64,000 bases of DNA from assembly GCF_000004825.1 (NCBI RefSeq), contig NW_008805097.1, positions 124,001 through 188,000 of the forward strand. Direction: 5' to 3'. This document shows positions 1-11,513 of this stretch, piece after piece (positions within the stretch are counted from its first letter, which is position 1; every line of letters begins with the position of its first letter). Position numbers and translations under genes: made by a program. This stretch comes from Heterostelium album PN500 (Eukaryota > Evosea > Eumycetozoa > Acytosteliales > Acytosteliaceae). The notes below the pieces were generated by a model. That model made no database searches, was not told the origin of the DNA, and worked only from the letters and a program-made list of their open reading frames with translations.

Positions 1-2648
1 ACACCTGCAACATCCTCTGTCATCCCGGTCCCTGTTTGAACTGCGCCGCGCTCGGCGACATCAAGCAGTGCTACTGCGGCGCCACCTCTTACCGGCTGTT
101 GTGTGGTGAAGTCGACAAGGGAAGAACCTGTCAGAATACCTGTCAGAAGCAGTTGTCCTGTGGCAATCATGCCTGTGAGGATCGTTGCCATGCCGGTGCC
201 TGTCAGCCATGCCAAGTGAAAGAGACGCAAAAGTGCTACTGCGGCAAGAGCATCGAGCCGAGAGAGTGCGGATCGGGTGTTGCCGACACTTGGAGTCAGA
301 CTGGCGACGAAGACGACATCCGAATGTATTCGTGCGCCACCAAGTGTGAACGACTTTTGGACTGTGGAAATCACCGATGCCAGCGAACTTGCCACACTGG
401 TCCGTGCAATCCGTGTGAGCTTGTTCCCGCCAAAGTCAACCGCTGTTGCTGTGCACAGTCAGTTCTTGCTGACTTGCCCATCCCTGCAAGACAATCTTGT
501 CTTGAGCCAATTCCTACTTGTGGAAAGGTGTGCTCTCGTCTGTTGGCTTGTGGACAGCACCACTGCCAAGAGAAGTGTCATGCTGGCGCGTGTCCTCCGT
601 GCAAGGTCAAAGTCAAATCGAGCTGTCGTTGTGGCAAATCCATTGAGAATCGTCAATGTGGCGTGGTTCATGCCAATCTCTCTATGAACTCGAGCGCTTT
701 CACCTGTGGAAATGTGTGTCGTGTTCTGAGAAACTGCAAGAAACACGAGTGCGGTGTCAAGTGCTGTCCGGCCACAGCCACCAACGATGCCACTGGCAAC
801 CATGTCTGCAAGATCGTTTGTGGACGTGCATTGAAATGTGGAGTGCATCGTTGTGAATCGCTGTGTCACCAAGGCAAATGCTATCCATGCCCACTCAACA
901 ACTATGACGATATGACATGTCGTTGTGGCAAGACCATTCTGTTGCCACCCATCCCGTGTGGAACCAGACTTCCGGCTTGTCCACACCCATGCATCGTTCC
1001 CAGAGAGTGTGGACACACCAATGAGATCATCGCTCAACACACCTGCCACCAGGGTCCATGTCCTCCGTGTCCTGTGCTCGTCGAGAAGATGTGTGGCAGC
1101 GGTCACGAAGTGAGAAAGAACATCAAGTGTGCAACCATCGAAGTTTCCTGTGGAAAAGTCTGTGGAAAGAATCTGCCATGTCTCACTCACAAGTGTCCAA
1201 GAACCTGTCACCACGGACCATGCTTGAAGCCTGCCACCCCAACCAATGTATCACCAGCAATCACCTCTGAAAGCACACTCGATGATATCATGAAAGGAAT
1301 CTCCTGTGGCTATCCATGTAACGCTCCACTCGCCACTTGCGAGCATACATGTCAAGCATCATGTCATCCAGGTGATCCATGTCCACCACAAATCTGTAAA
1401 CAAAAGGTAAACTAACTAACTTTTCATTTTAAAGTAACTCGTAATATTAATAATATTTCCACTTTCCTACTTTTTTTTCTTTTTCAGACTAAAATCTATT
1501 GTCCATGTGAAAGAAGAAGTGTTGAAACAATATGTGTTCCAGTTGGATCAGAGGGTAATGTTAGAGAGTTGGAATGTGATGAACAATGTGAAAGAGAAAA
1601 GAGAGACAAGATCTTCTTGTCACTCAAGAGTGACTATGTTGAAAATGAAGAAACTGAACAGCCATCACTCAATCAAATTGAAACTTTGAATCTCTTTTGC
1701 AGAGCATCGCCAAAGTGTGTTAAAAAGATTGAATCAATCTTTGATGATTTTATCAATTCAAGTATATTGTAAGTAGTCTATTATTACTCTGATTATATTT
1801 AATTATCTTTGTTAACTTTGTTATTCATTTTTAAAACTGTTTCCAGGAAATTGACTGTATCATTCACAAATTTGGTTCATTCGAATTTAATTATACAAAT
1901 GGCAAAGTACTATCACATTAGAGTGAGAGAGAAACGTGGATTCAATTTGATTGAGTTGTACAAGATTCAAAAGTTGACTGCAGTGCCATCGCCACTCTTG
2001 ACAGAGTCGTTGAATTTCAGCAATTTGACATCGGTCTCCAAGAGCAGCCAGAGCTATGCTTCGATCTCGTTGAACAGTGTCGTCGCCGAGGAGTTTGAGT
2101 CGCGTACTCTCTACTTTAACAACTTGAATCCAACGATTCGTTCCGAGCACATCACTCAGTTCCTCAAGGAGTTCGAGGGCAAGTATAGTCTGCTCTGGAT
2201 CGACGATGCCAATCTCCTGGTGATCTTTGGTGACCAACACAACTATGACAATGCCGCCGACATCAAGACAACCATGTTCTCTGTGATTCCCTACAGTGAC
2301 GATGCCAAGTTGATCGAGGTTACGTCGGCCGCTGCTGCCGCCGCCAAGAAATACGAACCACCCGCTTTCCAAGGTGATTTCTTTGCAGTCAACAGATTCT
2401 CTTATTTAGATTCACCACCAAACAACAATAACAATAACAATAACAACAACCTTAACAATTCATCAAAGAAATCAACATCTACTACCACAACTACTACCAC
2501 TACAACAACAACCACCAATAACTCCAACAATAATAACTTCAACAACTTCAACAGTAACAACTACAATGACAATAACAATGATTACATTTCAGAGGAAACC
2601 ATATTATTAAATGAGCCAGTTGAGAATTGGGAGCAATACAACCAATAA
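1..2648 (+). CDS. NF-X1 type zinc finger protein, 5' end outside window
   Basis: Exons 1..1406, 1488..1768 and 1847..2648; the frame is open to the left edge (first full codon at base 3), so the N-terminus is missing. Introns 1407..1487 and 1769..1846 have GT/AG ends and keep the frame. The visible protein is about 815 residues. The first exon is a chain of Cys/His modules of the NF-X1 zinc-finger kind (CHPGPC, CHAGACQPC, CHQGPCPPC and similar), followed by an acidic linker. An R3H-like stretch follows (around MAKYYHIRVREKRG), then an RRM-like segment (TLYFNNLNPTIRSEHITQFL) and an Asn/Thr-rich tail. NF-X1/FAP1 proteins are nuclear factors reported as transcriptional repressors or RING-type ubiquitin ligases; any RING finger would lie in the missing part. 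The zinc-finger exon is visibly GC-richer than the tail. Confidence 0.9.
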
Positions 2649-3431
2649 ACTAAACTCAGGAGAACAAACAAAAACAAAAACAATGCAAACCTTTTAGTTT
2701 TGCTTTTTTTTTTTTTTTTACCAAATAAAAAAAAATCCCATTTAAACTCAAACCAATCAATAATTGATTAAACGAATCCTTTTCAACAACTAATAATATG
2801 TTTGATTTGTAATGGAAAGTTCTACTTGATCTTTAAACTGTTGGTAGTTGATTTGATCACAAAGAACTCCCTCCACTAACGATCTATGAGAGAATGTTGA
2901 TTTTTATAGTTGGTTTATTGGCATTTGGTACCAGATTGATCATCTTGTTAATGTTTTATATACCTTTTTTCATCATGTTGTTTGATACTTTTTTCATTGA
3001 ACATTGACATAGAATTCTTACAATCTTTAGTATATTTCTTTATTTTCTTATATAACATATAAATAAAAATGTCTATTTAAACTAACTAACCATCATTCTT
3101 TCTCTTTAATTCGAATGGTTTCTTAAAATAAAATATATTCACACCCTTTAGCCATTTTTCAATAAAATTTATATCTATTGGCCAACATTAACTTTAAAAT
3201 GAATATAATCGTTAGGACCTTATAAGTGTGTAATATTATTAGTTTTCTTTTTAGACCATTTCGTCGATCGGTGTTTTTCCCATTTTTTTGGATAAATTGA
3301 ACCTTTTCATACCCCCTTTTATTTCTAATTTTGATTGTTTAAAAAAAAACTATGATCATTATTTGTAAAATAACATTATTTTTATTTCTTAATCTTTATT
3401 TTCAAAAACAAAAAAAATAGTTGTTTAAATT
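2649..3431. other. Intergenic, no gene seen
   Basis: AT-rich spacer between two plus-strand genes. It begins with a T-rich tract and AATAAA-like strings (about 2707-2735) that could serve polyadenylation of the NF-X1 gene. No ORF with coding character, tRNA or repeat unit was seen. Confidence 0.6.
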
Positions 3432-5480
3432 ATGAATTGTGATCAACTTCAACAGAGTAATAATAGTAATAATAGTAATAATAATAATAATAATAATCAG
3501 AATCAGAATCAAAATCAAAATAATAATTTATTCTTTAAAATATTTAGAAATTCTATTTTAAAAAATAAGTTATTTGACCAAATAAAATGGATAGGTGATA
3601 CTCTGAGAGTAGCTAAAGATTCCGTGGAGATTTACAGTTGGTTGGAGTTGATTGAACGACCGTGTCAGCTGATTCGCTACGGATACTTTGAAGAGTTTAA
3701 AACGGTATTGGCTAGAGTATTGAGTGATCGTGTACTTTATCGTAGACCAATCGAAGAGTTTGCAAGATCACTCGTGGTTGCAGGTGCAATCGGAAAGCTT
3801 GAGTTTATTCAATTGGTAAACGAGTGTCATCGTGATATCCTCTATGACAGTGTCATCATACTGACAACGCAAAACGCTATAGCACAAGGACACTTTCACA
3901 TCGTTAAATACTTGCATGACAACGATCTATCGCTTGGATTCACATCTCTTTCGATCAACATGGCCGCAAAGTATAATCGGCTCGATATATTGGAGTTTCT
4001 TCATCGCTATAGGTTCGATGATTGCACTGAGGAAGCAATGGATGTTGCCGCGAGTAATGGGCACTTGCACGTCGTTCGTTGGCTCCATCAAAATCGAACT
4101 GAAGGTTGCAGTAAGCTTGCTTTGGATATGGCTGCATCGAAAGGGTACCTAGAGATCGTCCAGTTTCTACATGAAAATAGAACGGAAGGATCCACTGAGA
4201 AAGCACTGGATTGGGCGGCATCGAACGGCCATATTGATATCGTTAAATATCTCCATAAAAATAGGACGGAACCATGTTCGATTCGAGCAATGAATCAAGT
4301 GGCTGCCGGTGGTCACACTGAAATATTCAAATTCCTACATCGCAATAGAACCGAGGGATACAGTAGTGTTGCTTTTCGTAACGCTTGTCTAAATGGTCAC
4401 AGTGAAATCATCCACTATATTCTGCAGAATCAGATGTTCAAATCGATAAACGACTACGATTTGGAAATGGTTACGGTAACAGGCGATTTGGAGCTGATCA
4501 AGAGTCTTCACTCACTTGGATTCCGACCGAATGGCGCAATCGACACTGCATGCGCACATGGATATCTAGAGATCTTAGAGTATTTCACATCGATTCAAAT
4601 GCAAGGTTGCACCGTTAAATCAATGGATTTGAGTGCGGCAAACGGCCATTTAGAAATTGTTAAATATCTACACAATCATAGAACTGAAGGTTGTACAACT
4701 CGTGCTCTTGATGCCGCTGCAACCAATGGACACTTGGCGATTGTTGAATTTCTTCATAGCTGCCGGACCGAAGGTTGTTTGAGGTCGACACTTGGAACTG
4801 CCACTGCCAATGGACATGTCAAAGTAGTGAAATTCCTCGCAGAGAATTGTACCGATTGCAATAAATTCGGTGCACTCAACATTGCTGCGCTACACGGCCG
4901 TCTTGACCTGGTGACTTACCTCCTGGAGAATATACATCAACAGATGGAAAGTAGACATCTGCCAATCTCGCCAAACGAACATCTATATTTCATAAATGGA
5001 TCGATTGAGGAAGCAGCGAAAAAAGGACACTTGGATATCGTGCGGTATCTCTTTGAACAATATAAAATCGTTGAACGAAAAGCAATTGCTGGCGGTGCTG
5101 TTTCTGCGTCGACCTTTTCAAACAACCAAGTGAGACGCTACTCCGATTACCTTGTGATTAAATACACGATTGAGAATCACCAATCTAAGTTCACATATAA
5201 TGCACTTCATGAATCAGTAAAATTCGGAATGTTGGAGACGTTCAAGCTGTTGTATGCAAACCGTCATCTTGGAATCAATCTTAACGATGATGCCATCGAA
5301 CAATTGGTACTTGGATCATCGAAATACATATCGATAATCGATTACTATCTATCACAAAAACCAACACAACAAAACGATCACAACACATCAGCATCTTTGT
5401 CATCAGCCAACCCAAATTCCAAAAGCAATGGTTTTCTAAAACGTCTACAATATAAAATTGAAAGTAAGTTCTTTAAATGA
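3432..5480 (+). CDS. Ankyrin-repeat protein of the dictyostelid-expanded family
   Basis: Intronless ORF of 682 residues starting at an ATG that follows an A-rich leader. Residues about 8-35 are Asn/Gln homopolymer, then comes the short hydrophobic start (LFFKIFRNSILKNKLFDQI) that I associate with this family. From roughly residue 130 to 590 there are ankyrin-like units of about 33 residues, several carrying a nearly fixed core: NGHLxIVKYLHxNRTEGC followed by ALDxAA. The NRTEG block recurs at least five times with little change. Such repeats bind proteins; no enzymatic domain is visible and the partner is unknown. These genes are numerous in some dictyostelids and are often single-exon. The tail is Ser/Asn-rich and ends in a basic segment. 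Confidence 0.85.
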   Translation: MNCDQLQQSNNSNNSNNNNNNNQNQNQNQNNNLFFKIFRNSILKNKLFDQIKWIGDTLRVAKDSVEIYSWLELIERPCQLIRYGYFEEFKTVLARVLSDRVLYRRPIEEFARSLVVAGAIGKLEFIQLVNECHRDILYDSVIILTTQNAIAQGHFHIVKYLHDNDLSLGFTSLSINMAAKYNRLDILEFLHRYRFDDCTEEAMDVAASNGHLHVVRWLHQNRTEGCSKLALDMAASKGYLEIVQFLHENRTEGSTEKALDWAASNGHIDIVKYLHKNRTEPCSIRAMNQVAAGGHTEIFKFLHRNRTEGYSSVAFRNACLNGHSEIIHYILQNQMFKSINDYDLEMVTVTGDLELIKSLHSLGFRPNGAIDTACAHGYLEILEYFTSIQMQGCTVKSMDLSAANGHLEIVKYLHNHRTEGCTTRALDAAATNGHLAIVEFLHSCRTEGCLRSTLGTATANGHVKVVKFLAENCTDCNKFGALNIAALHGRLDLVTYLLENIHQQMESRHLPISPNEHLYFINGSIEEAAKKGHLDIVRYLFEQYKIVERKAIAGGAVSASTFSNNQVRRYSDYLVIKYTIENHQSKFTYNALHESVKFGMLETFKLLYANRHLGINLNDDAIEQLVLGSSKYISIIDYYLSQKPTQQNDHNTSASLSSANPNSKSNGFLKRLQYKIESKFFK

Positions 5481-6068
5481 ACGAATTAAAAATAACTGTT
5501 GTTGTTTTTTTGTTTGTTTGTAAAAGCAATACTAGAATCAAAAAAAAAAAAGATGGGATGTGGTTTATTTTTAATAGTCCATATAAGGTGTATAGCGTGA
5601 TGCTAAAGAAATTGAAAATAAACTTTATGTTTATATTTTGGTGAATAGAATAGGGAGTGATTTATGCAAAAAGTTTAATCAAAATCATCAAAATTTGCAC
5701 CTTTTCATTTTTTTCTTACCATAAAAATTGCGACACCAGATATTTTTTTTTTCATGGTTTAGCTTAATTTTTCATAACTTTCTTCTTAAAATATTCTATA
5801 AATGATTTTTTTTTTGCAAGAGTTCCAATTTAGACTAATCATAAATTAATATCTAGAAATCTTTTTATTTATTTCTTCCTTTTTTTTTAAGTTGGTTTTG
5901 TTTACTATAGAAAATCGGGAAATATTCTTTTTTTATAATTATATAATATATATATTTGGTTTCGAAAATAATTTATTTTTAACTTTATTATTTCCAAAAC
6001 AAAGCCATTTTATTTATTTGTTAAATTATTTGTTTATTTATTTATTTTATTTGTTTGTATAAAAAATT
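5481..6068. other. Intergenic, no gene seen
   Basis: AT-rich spacer with several T runs of 8-10 bases. It should hold the 3' end of the ankyrin gene and the promoter of the SAM-PH gene. No coding or RNA gene recognised. Confidence 0.6.
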
Positions 6069-8411
6069 ATGAGTACTTTAGAACAATATTTAAAAATTAT
6101 TGGATTAGAATCCTATAAAGATTTATTAACTGAAAATGGTATGTAATTTATATTATTATAAATTAACAATTATTAATATTAATTATTATTATTATTATAA
6201 TCAATTTTAGGATATGATGATCCAGATTTAATTTCAGAATTGACAGAGGATGAATTGGTAGCAGTTGGTGTCAAGAGAGGACATGCAAAAAGAGCATTTG
6301 TAAAGAGTAGAGAGGTAGCTGCAGGTGGACCGATAAATACTTCGAATACATCGAATTCTTCGAGTTCCAACACTACACCGACAACTTCATCACCTCCACC
6401 TCCACAAACCAAATCAAAGATATCGATCGGAAAGAAGAATGACGATGACTCTGACTCTGACAGTGAATCGACGCCATCGATGATCTCCTACTCGGGTCCA
6501 CCTCTCCAATCGAAGGTTATATTCGAAGGATTCCTTCAGAAGAAAGGTGAGGAAGGTTTCTTTGGTAGTAAAGTTTGGAAGAAGCGTTACTTTAGAATCT
6601 ACGAAGAGGGAAGAATGGCTTACTTCAAGAGTAACACTGATGTTTCGCCAATCAAGATCATCGAGTTGCGTGGTGCTCTCGGTTGTGAGGATATGGAAGG
6701 AAAACAGTATGCCTTTAAGATTTCAATGAAAACAAGTGCACGTGTCTACTATCTAGTTGCACAATCGTTGGTCGACAAACAAAGATGTATGGACGCTGCC
6801 AAGAAATTGATTATTCCACCAGTCGTTCCAGTCAAGATCGATCCAAATGCCATTCGTCCATACCTCCAACACACTCAAGAACCCTCGCAATGCAAATCCT
6901 CACGTTTCGACGCTCCATCCAGTTGGGAAGTTTTGGAGAAACCAGCTGCCGAAGGAGATATTCGTCTTAATATTCATAGTTCAGGTCAGGTTTTCATTGA
7001 GGAGACACGTACCATCAACTTGGACGACAATGGAATGGTGTGGATTCACGATCTTCCAAAATCACTCGATGAAAGAACTGTCCATTATCAATCGATTACC
7101 GATCCAGAGTCTTTTGTTCTTGAACAAACCTATCACAACGATGCCAAGACACCAGAGAGAATGTTGGACAAACTCATTGGTAAAGAAATCGAAGTGAGCA
7201 TCCCACGTGACGATCATTTCGATGAGCCAATCAAGATGAAGGGTGTCGTTATCTATAATCCGAAAGAAAAGACCTATGCTCTCCAAAACAAAGAAACCAA
7301 CACTGTACATTTCCTATCGAGTGGTGAAGTTATCTCATTCAACTTACTAAAGACCGAATTGGAGCCAATCTTTAGAGAATCCTCTTTGGAATGGATGGTA
7401 AAATCGGCAGAGAAACAACAACTCATCCGTTTGTCATACAATGCCAAGGATCTATTCAAGTGGCATGCCAACTACGTCGGTGTACTCGATCCACGTGAAA
7501 AGGAACTCGAACTCAGAGGATGGTTCACCATCAAGAACAAGTCTGGAAAGGACTATTTGAATTCCAATGTAATTTTAATTCGTGAGCCAGAGGACAAGAA
7601 GAAAGAAGAAAAGAAAGAGGAGCCAGCTTCCAGCTTACCAGTTCCATTACCAAGCGTTGGTGGTTTCAAGCTTGGAAAGTTGCCAATCTCAGGTTTGTTG
7701 GGTGGTGGCGCTACCAAGCCAGTCGAGCCAGAGAAGCGTACCTACAGCTACACCATCGACCACAAGACCAACTTGAAGAATTTGGAATCCAAACAGATTT
7801 GTTTCCTCTCCAAGAAACTTCCAGTAAAGAGTATAGATACAATCAGATTCGACACACCCAAATACACTAAATACGCCTCAGTCAACAAGGACCACGGAAC
7901 CGACGCCAAAACTGGAATTGTCGATTCATCGATTATCTTTACTTGGAATCATCCATATTCGATTCCGGGTGGTGAGATGAAACTTCAACGTAAACACAAA
8001 GATCAATTCGGTTCAGACATTCTCAACGTTTTCGATATGCAACACTACAATCCATCGGATATCATCAGCATTCCAATGCAACCACTCGGAAAGGTCTCCT
8101 CTACACGTACACAAACTGGATTCAACTTTGACCTTGACAATCTCTATTTAGTAGAGACATTTGAAATCAAGGTAATGAATGGTCGTGAGGAACCAGTTAG
8201 AGTGATCATCGAGGAGAACCTCTACCGTTGGGAATACTTTGAAATTTCATACTCTGAGCCAAAATCTCAACCACATCCAACACACAAGAGAAAAATTCAA
8301 TGGGTACTCGAAATTCCACCTTTGGATGGTAAGACAATTAATTACTCTGTCTTTTACTGTGGTTTAGGACTTCCAGATTCAATGTTAAAGAAACCAGAAG
8401 TTAAAAAATAA
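6069..8411 (+). CDS. SAM-PH-DUF4139 domain protein
   Basis: Exons 6069..6138 and 6211..8411, 756 residues. The first exon supplies MSTLEQYLKIIGLESYKDLL, the start of a SAM domain that continues to about residue 55 (LTEDELVAVGVKRGHAKRAF); without it the SAM fold would be cut in half, which supports this start. A Pro/Ser/Asp linker follows, then a PH domain at about 125-228 (FEGFLQKKGEEGFFGSKVWKKRYFRIY). The rest resembles DUF4139/DUF4140-type beta-sandwich proteins and ends with a typical segment (VETFEIKVMNGREEPVRVII ... WVLEIPPLDGKTINYSV). SAM mediates self-association and PH often binds phosphoinositides or proteins, so a membrane-linked scaffold is a reasonable guess. No catalytic residues are recognised. 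Confidence 0.85.
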
Positions 8412-8630
8412 ATAATAAATTATAGATAATTATAAAATTTAAATAATTTAATATTGTTATTGATATAGTTTATAGTAAAGTTGATTGTTGCTAGACTTGT
8501 AACGAATTAACAACGATAAACACAATCCTCTTTTTTATAATTAAAATTTGAATTAATATATTTAAGTTTTTAAAAAAAGATTCTCTGAATTCCTTATTTC
8601 TGGATTCTTTATTATTCACCTATATATTTT

Positions 8631-9666
8631 TTAGCTTCTAAGTTCAGCAAAGATGGAATTTGGAGATTTATAATTTGTCCTCTGTATATACATATTAACT
8701 ATAGAGGCTACAATTGTATGAAATTGATTAACAAGATCATATAATTCTTCCTGATCTTCTTCTTTTTGGAAGAGTTGGAATGAATTTTAGAATTATTAGT
8801 TTTTCATAAATAAACAATTGATCAAAACAATTATCAATTTCTTTTTCCTTGAAATCAAGACATTCTTGATCAGACCAATTGTTTTGAGTTTTCATAAAAT
8901 AGAAACTATTCATTCTTACATCTTTTTCTCTGAGTTCTTTTTCATAGGAGAACACATCATTGTATAGAGAACCGAGGTGTCCTGCTTGTTCCATTAAACT
9001 TCTCCAAAGAGGATCAAGAACTATATCACAGTTTAATCTTTTCATTAAGAATATTACACCTAAAAAACAAGTTGGGAATGTTCCATAATTATGTCTTCTC
9101 ATATTGTAATATATAAATTCATACTCATATCACCATTAAATTTCTAAAATAAAAACCGAAACAAATTTTACAGATTAATATTTTGATAATTGAAACTATA
9201 AAATAAAATTTAAATACCTTCATATTTTGCCAAGGGATTAGGTTGTCAAAATAATCAATGAAAGCGTTTGTGAATAGATTCATTAATGGATGTTGTTCTC
9301 CAACTCTAATTTTCAAATTCTGAAAGAAATCAAAAGCAATGTTTTCGAGTGGTGTGGCATCCTCTTGGAGTTTTCCAAATTTAAAAATATTGATTACTCT
9401 ACTGATAACTTTAATTCCTAATTCTAGTTCGTTGGTATCTATAATGTCATAGAAAATGACAGAGAAAACAAAGAATTGAGTTCCCAATACGATTCCCTCT
9501 TGATCTACAGTTGGCCATATACTTCTGACAAATTTTGAAAGTCCAAAAATTACGGGTGTACCAATGAATCCATATGATCCTAGTGAAATAGTCAATCTAA
9601 AGATGGGAAAATTGGTAAACTCCAACTCTTTGGAACTTTATTAATTAATTTTTGTAATGACAACAT
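8631..9666 (-). pseudogene. Terpene synthase pseudogene (at least three frame breaks)
   Basis: Reading the minus strand, an ATG at 9666 opens MLSLQKLINKVPKSWSLPIF, then the frame stops and the match continues in another frame (from about 9625) as a dictyostelid-type terpene synthase: RSIWPTVDQEG, an aspartate motif reduced to FYDIIDT, and FIDYFDNLIPWQNMK. An intron probably begins after this (GTATTT at about 9219). The next frame carries YEFIYYNMRRHNYGTFPTCF and the metal-binding NSE motif NDVFSYEKE (about 8935-8961). At about 8765-8775 a third shift is needed to reach KEEDQEELYDLVNQFHTIV and a stop at 8631. Intact members of this class I family turn prenyl diphosphates into terpenes. Because each break joins two stretches that both match the family, decay is more likely than a wrong gene model; sequencing error is possible but would have to occur three times. 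Confidence 0.75.
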
Positions 9667-10109
9667 TTTATTCTTTTTTATTGTTTTTTTTTGTAGTAAT
9701 TAATTATTATTTTTTTACAATGTTTTTATAACAATAAATTTCTAATTATAAAATTTTTTTAATTTAAATTAATAAAATAAATTTGTGAAATTTTTTTGTA
9801 GACATATCGAAGTAGCACCTGCCTATAACCTATATTAAATAAAATAAAAATATTAAAAAAAAAAACCCTCCAATCATATTAAGTTAAAAGAATAAAAAAA
9901 ATTAATCATTTCCTTTTATATAGTATTTATTATCTCTATTCCTTTAAGATTTGTTAAAAATTAAAAAACCACTAGCGACTTTTTTTAATTGGTACCCACT
10001 CGAGACTTTAGCGCAATTTTACTTATTACAATTTTATTTATTTCAAATAAAGAATATATGTATTTGTAGATTACATTAAGATAAACAATATTTTATTATT
10101 AAATTGGAA
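9667..10109. other. Intergenic, no gene seen
   Basis: Very AT-rich spacer upstream of the terpene synthase pseudogene on its own strand. No coding or RNA gene recognised. Confidence 0.5.
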
Positions 10110-10663
10110 CCAAAAGGTGATATATAATAAGAAACACACATAAATCAGAAGTCTATAACATATTTATATATGTTTACTTCAATAATCGAGAGTTATCATC
10201 ACCTATACACGCACATGAGGTCCATATTTATATTAAATATTGAAATATCACGTGTATTTATGATCAACACTAGTGTTTATATAACATTTACAAAAACTAC
10301 CTTAAAGTTTAAAGTTGCTGAGTTATGTATAGTTATTTATGTATTATATATGTTGAGCAACGAGTTTTATCCATATACAACGGTTATGTAAGTATAAAAG
10401 ATATCCGTATGGTGAGTATTTCATCCATGTGAGAAATTCAGCATGAATTAGAACTTTGCAGTTTTGCGCTTTTGCTCCATATAAATGAGACCTGTTTTCC
10501 ACGGAAACAGCGGCCTGGTCTGCTAACAGGCGTAGCCAATAGTGATCACCAAATGAAGGACCAAGATATTCTAATCGAAATTTGTTCCAAAAAGTTGGTA
10601 GATACACTATCAAACAAAAGGTGATCTGTCGCAGTTAACATTGACTTGAATCACCTTTTTTGG
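10110..10663. mobile_element. Possible small inverted-repeat element (MITE-like)
   Basis: The left end reads CCAAAAGGTGAT (10110-10121). The right end reads ATCACCTTTTTTGG (10650-10663), its reverse complement with two extra bases. A second copy of AAAAGGTGAT at 10616-10625 pairs perfectly over 10 bases with 10650-10659 around a 24-base loop. The interior is mixed: its left half is AT-rich, and about 10420-10615 is clearly GC-richer than the surroundings, with a minus-strand ORF of 89 codons that I do not recognise. No target-site duplication was found, so this is only a suggestion; a structured RNA or chance are alternatives. Confidence 0.25.
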
Positions 10664-10914
10664 CACCTCTATATCTTATTAAGCCGGGCTGAGGTAGATG
10701 AAGCAAATATCTAATAACTAATTATTTGTCTTTCTCTATTCCTTAAACTCTTTGCTTCTTTCATTTCTTTAATTAATAATAAATTAATTTATTTGGTTCA
10801 TTTGCGAATCAAGGTCAGTCGACCTAATTTTTTTTATTATTTTTCATCAGTGTATAGTGTATATTAAATATTTTAAGTAATAATAGAAAAAGATATAAGT
10901 TTGATATTTGAAAT

Positions 10915-11090
10915 TTGTTAGTTCCTTTTCAAAAGAGAATACATCATTATAAAGAGCACAAATGTTTCCTGAATGATCCATTAAACTTTTCTAAAGTGGG
11001 TCAAGAATTATCAGAGTTTAATCTTTTCATGAATATTACACTTAAAGAAAAAGATGGTACCATTCAAATATTGTATCTTGAAGTTAATTC
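10915..11090 (-). pseudogene. Second terpene synthase scrap
   Basis: The plus-strand text here runs parallel to the pseudogene at about 8930-9110: TTCAAAAGAGAATACATCAT versus TTCATAGGAGAACACATCAT, then shared CCATTAAACTT, GGGTCAAGAA/AGGATCAAGAA, CAGAGTTTAATCTTTTCAT and ATTACACxTAAA. It therefore corresponds, on the minus strand, to the region around the NSE metal-binding motif of a terpene synthase. It is only about 175 bases long and heavily decayed, with no usable frame. It shows that the locus once held at least two synthase copies. Confidence 0.65.
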
Positions 11091-11106
11091 CTCTAACATT
11101 TTTTAA

Positions 11107-11513
11107 AGTTTAGTTAATTTAATTCAATGCAGAAAAATAAATGAATTATGACAAAAGAGAAGCTGTGAGCCAAAAAAATTCAATGAAATTTTGGGGCTGA
11201 ATTTTTTAAACTGAATGGTCTGATCAGTTTTGTTGACAATGACAATACACTTTTATATTTTCTTGCGATTCAGTTTCTCATTCATCATTTATTTTTTATA
11301 TTTCTTTCTATCTCATTATTTTAGAGAATAGGATCACAATCCGATCATTTTATTAATAAAAGTTAACTTTCACATTCTAAAGATTTATATTTTCTTTGGT
11401 TAAATAATTTTGTATCATACATTTGTTAAATCATACATTTCAATTTATAATTTTGTATATAATAACTATTAAATATATATATTTCAATAGATAATAATAA
11501 TAAAATAAATAAT
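11107..11513. other. Intergenic, likely GGPP synthase promoter
   Basis: AT-rich spacer directly upstream of the GGPP synthase start codon, ending in an A/T-rich leader. No other gene is seen. Confidence 0.45.

Noticed and set aside
9125-9219. C-terminal part of the 9125-9625 frame as protein
   Set aside because: It follows a GTATTT donor and reads AT-rich nonsense; likely intron of the terpene synthase pseudogene.
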